This document shows positions 63,664-64,000 of a DNA stretch of 64,000 nt, in pieces. The translations under genes were made by a program, and so were the position numbers. The notes under the pieces were generated by a model that was given only the letters and a program-made list of their open reading frames with translations, did not search any database and was not told the DNA's origin. This DNA is from Physcocola sp002396385 (GTDB lineage: Bacteria > Bacteroidota > Bacteroidia > Bacteroidales > Paludibacteraceae). The DNA is taken from NCBI GenBank assembly GCA_946535435.1, contig CAMNDM010000011.1, forward strand, positions 22,797-86,796, in the 5' to 3' direction. The stretch's first letter is position 1. Each line of letters begins with the position of its first letter.

Positions 63664-63882
63664 TGCCATATCTTTTTCTGTGTGGAAACTATATGTGTGC
63701 AGGTTGTATTTTGCGGATACGGATTCTCTACAAAATATATATTTAGGTGGAGTATCTCTCTTTTTTGTAAAAGCGTAGTGCGATAAGGCCTCTTTTTTTA
63801 GTTTTTGAAAAATACTGAATATTTTTAAGGCTCTGCAAATCAATTGATTTTAAAAAATATTTTAAAATAATTCCCCGAATAG

Positions 63883-63913
63883 TTTGCCAGTTCGGGAAAA
63901 AGGTCTAATTTTG
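63883..63913 (+). promoter_or_regulatory. Strong outward promoter at the right edge
   Basis: TTTG at 63883-63886 and TAATTTTG at 63906-63913 with a 19-base spacer match the Bacteroidales consensus exactly. The 85 bases that follow contain no start of a convincing gene and end with a boxA-like GATCTTTGAGG, as seen before rRNA genes. A stable RNA, possibly the rRNA operon, may begin beyond the window; this is inference. Confidence 0.6.
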
Positions 63914-64000
63914 CATCCGCTTTCGGGTTGTAAAACCTGACGCCTCTGGGAAGCGTTCCAGGGGGCTCACGAGAAGAGAGATCTTTGAGGAAATTCCGAT

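Overview
The window looks like a chromosomal segment of a Bacteroidales bacterium (Bacteroidota). The evidence is the TAnnTTTG-type promoters, the type IX secretion genes porU and porV, the two Por-type C-terminal sorting tails, DPP III with the HECLGH motif, the long NusB and EF-Ts, NspC, a DUF4465 lipoprotein behind a cobalamin riboswitch, and many SPII lipoproteins. I cannot place it to genus from sequence alone. No CRISPR array, prophage or complete insertion sequence is visible.

Layout. 1-563: 5' part of a GH73 glucosaminidase running off the left edge. About 600-7600: an AT-rich accessory stretch. It holds a class II Fic protein flanked by a 43-bp perfect direct repeat, a small exported protein, a decayed gene, a 14-repeat protein with a GIY-YIG nuclease embedded in it, and an exported YD-repeat protein. 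7754-9914: cdd, lptB and an outer-membrane barrel. 10003-12890 (minus): rplM-rpsI-rpsB-tsf. 13102-15533 (minus): ExbB, a membrane protein and two ExbD. 15589-18281: tRNA-Ser, TatD, HD hydrolase, SUI1/YciH and FAH-family genes. 18358-26703: two tandem porU-type C25 sortases and porV. 26798-29530: ispF, a TonB-C-like exported protein, nspC and aat. 29659-29840: tRNA-Gly and tRNA-Leu. 30020-36799: a lipoprotein, an M13 peptidase, thrS-infC-rpmI-rplT and a GNAT protein. 36887-42405 (minus): PAP2, two TonB, DPP III and an unknown exported protein. 42612-44528: dxs. 44618-47469 (minus): nusB-yajC-ybbR-coaE. 47607-48732 (minus): cobalamin riboswitch and DUF4465 lipoprotein. 48784-51510 (minus): CrtI/RetSat-like oxidoreductase and a split chromate transporter. 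51643-56254 (minus): two tandem GH5 enzymes with T9SS tails. 56690-63629 (minus): PD40/haem lipoprotein, DUF6057-like membrane protein, LMW-PTP, flavin oxidoreductase, GH13 and a helical protein. The right edge holds a strong promoter facing outward.

How the genes fit together. PorU and PorV are the sortase and shuttle of T9SS, and the two GH5 proteins are the visible cargo. TonB, ExbB and ExbD supply energy for outer-membrane uptake. The riboswitch-controlled DUF4465 lipoprotein is probably part of cobalamin capture. A striking theme is tandem paralogy: porU, tonB, exbD, GH5 and chrA each occur as adjacent pairs. The most unusual single object is the repeat/GIY-YIG protein at 3336-5786.
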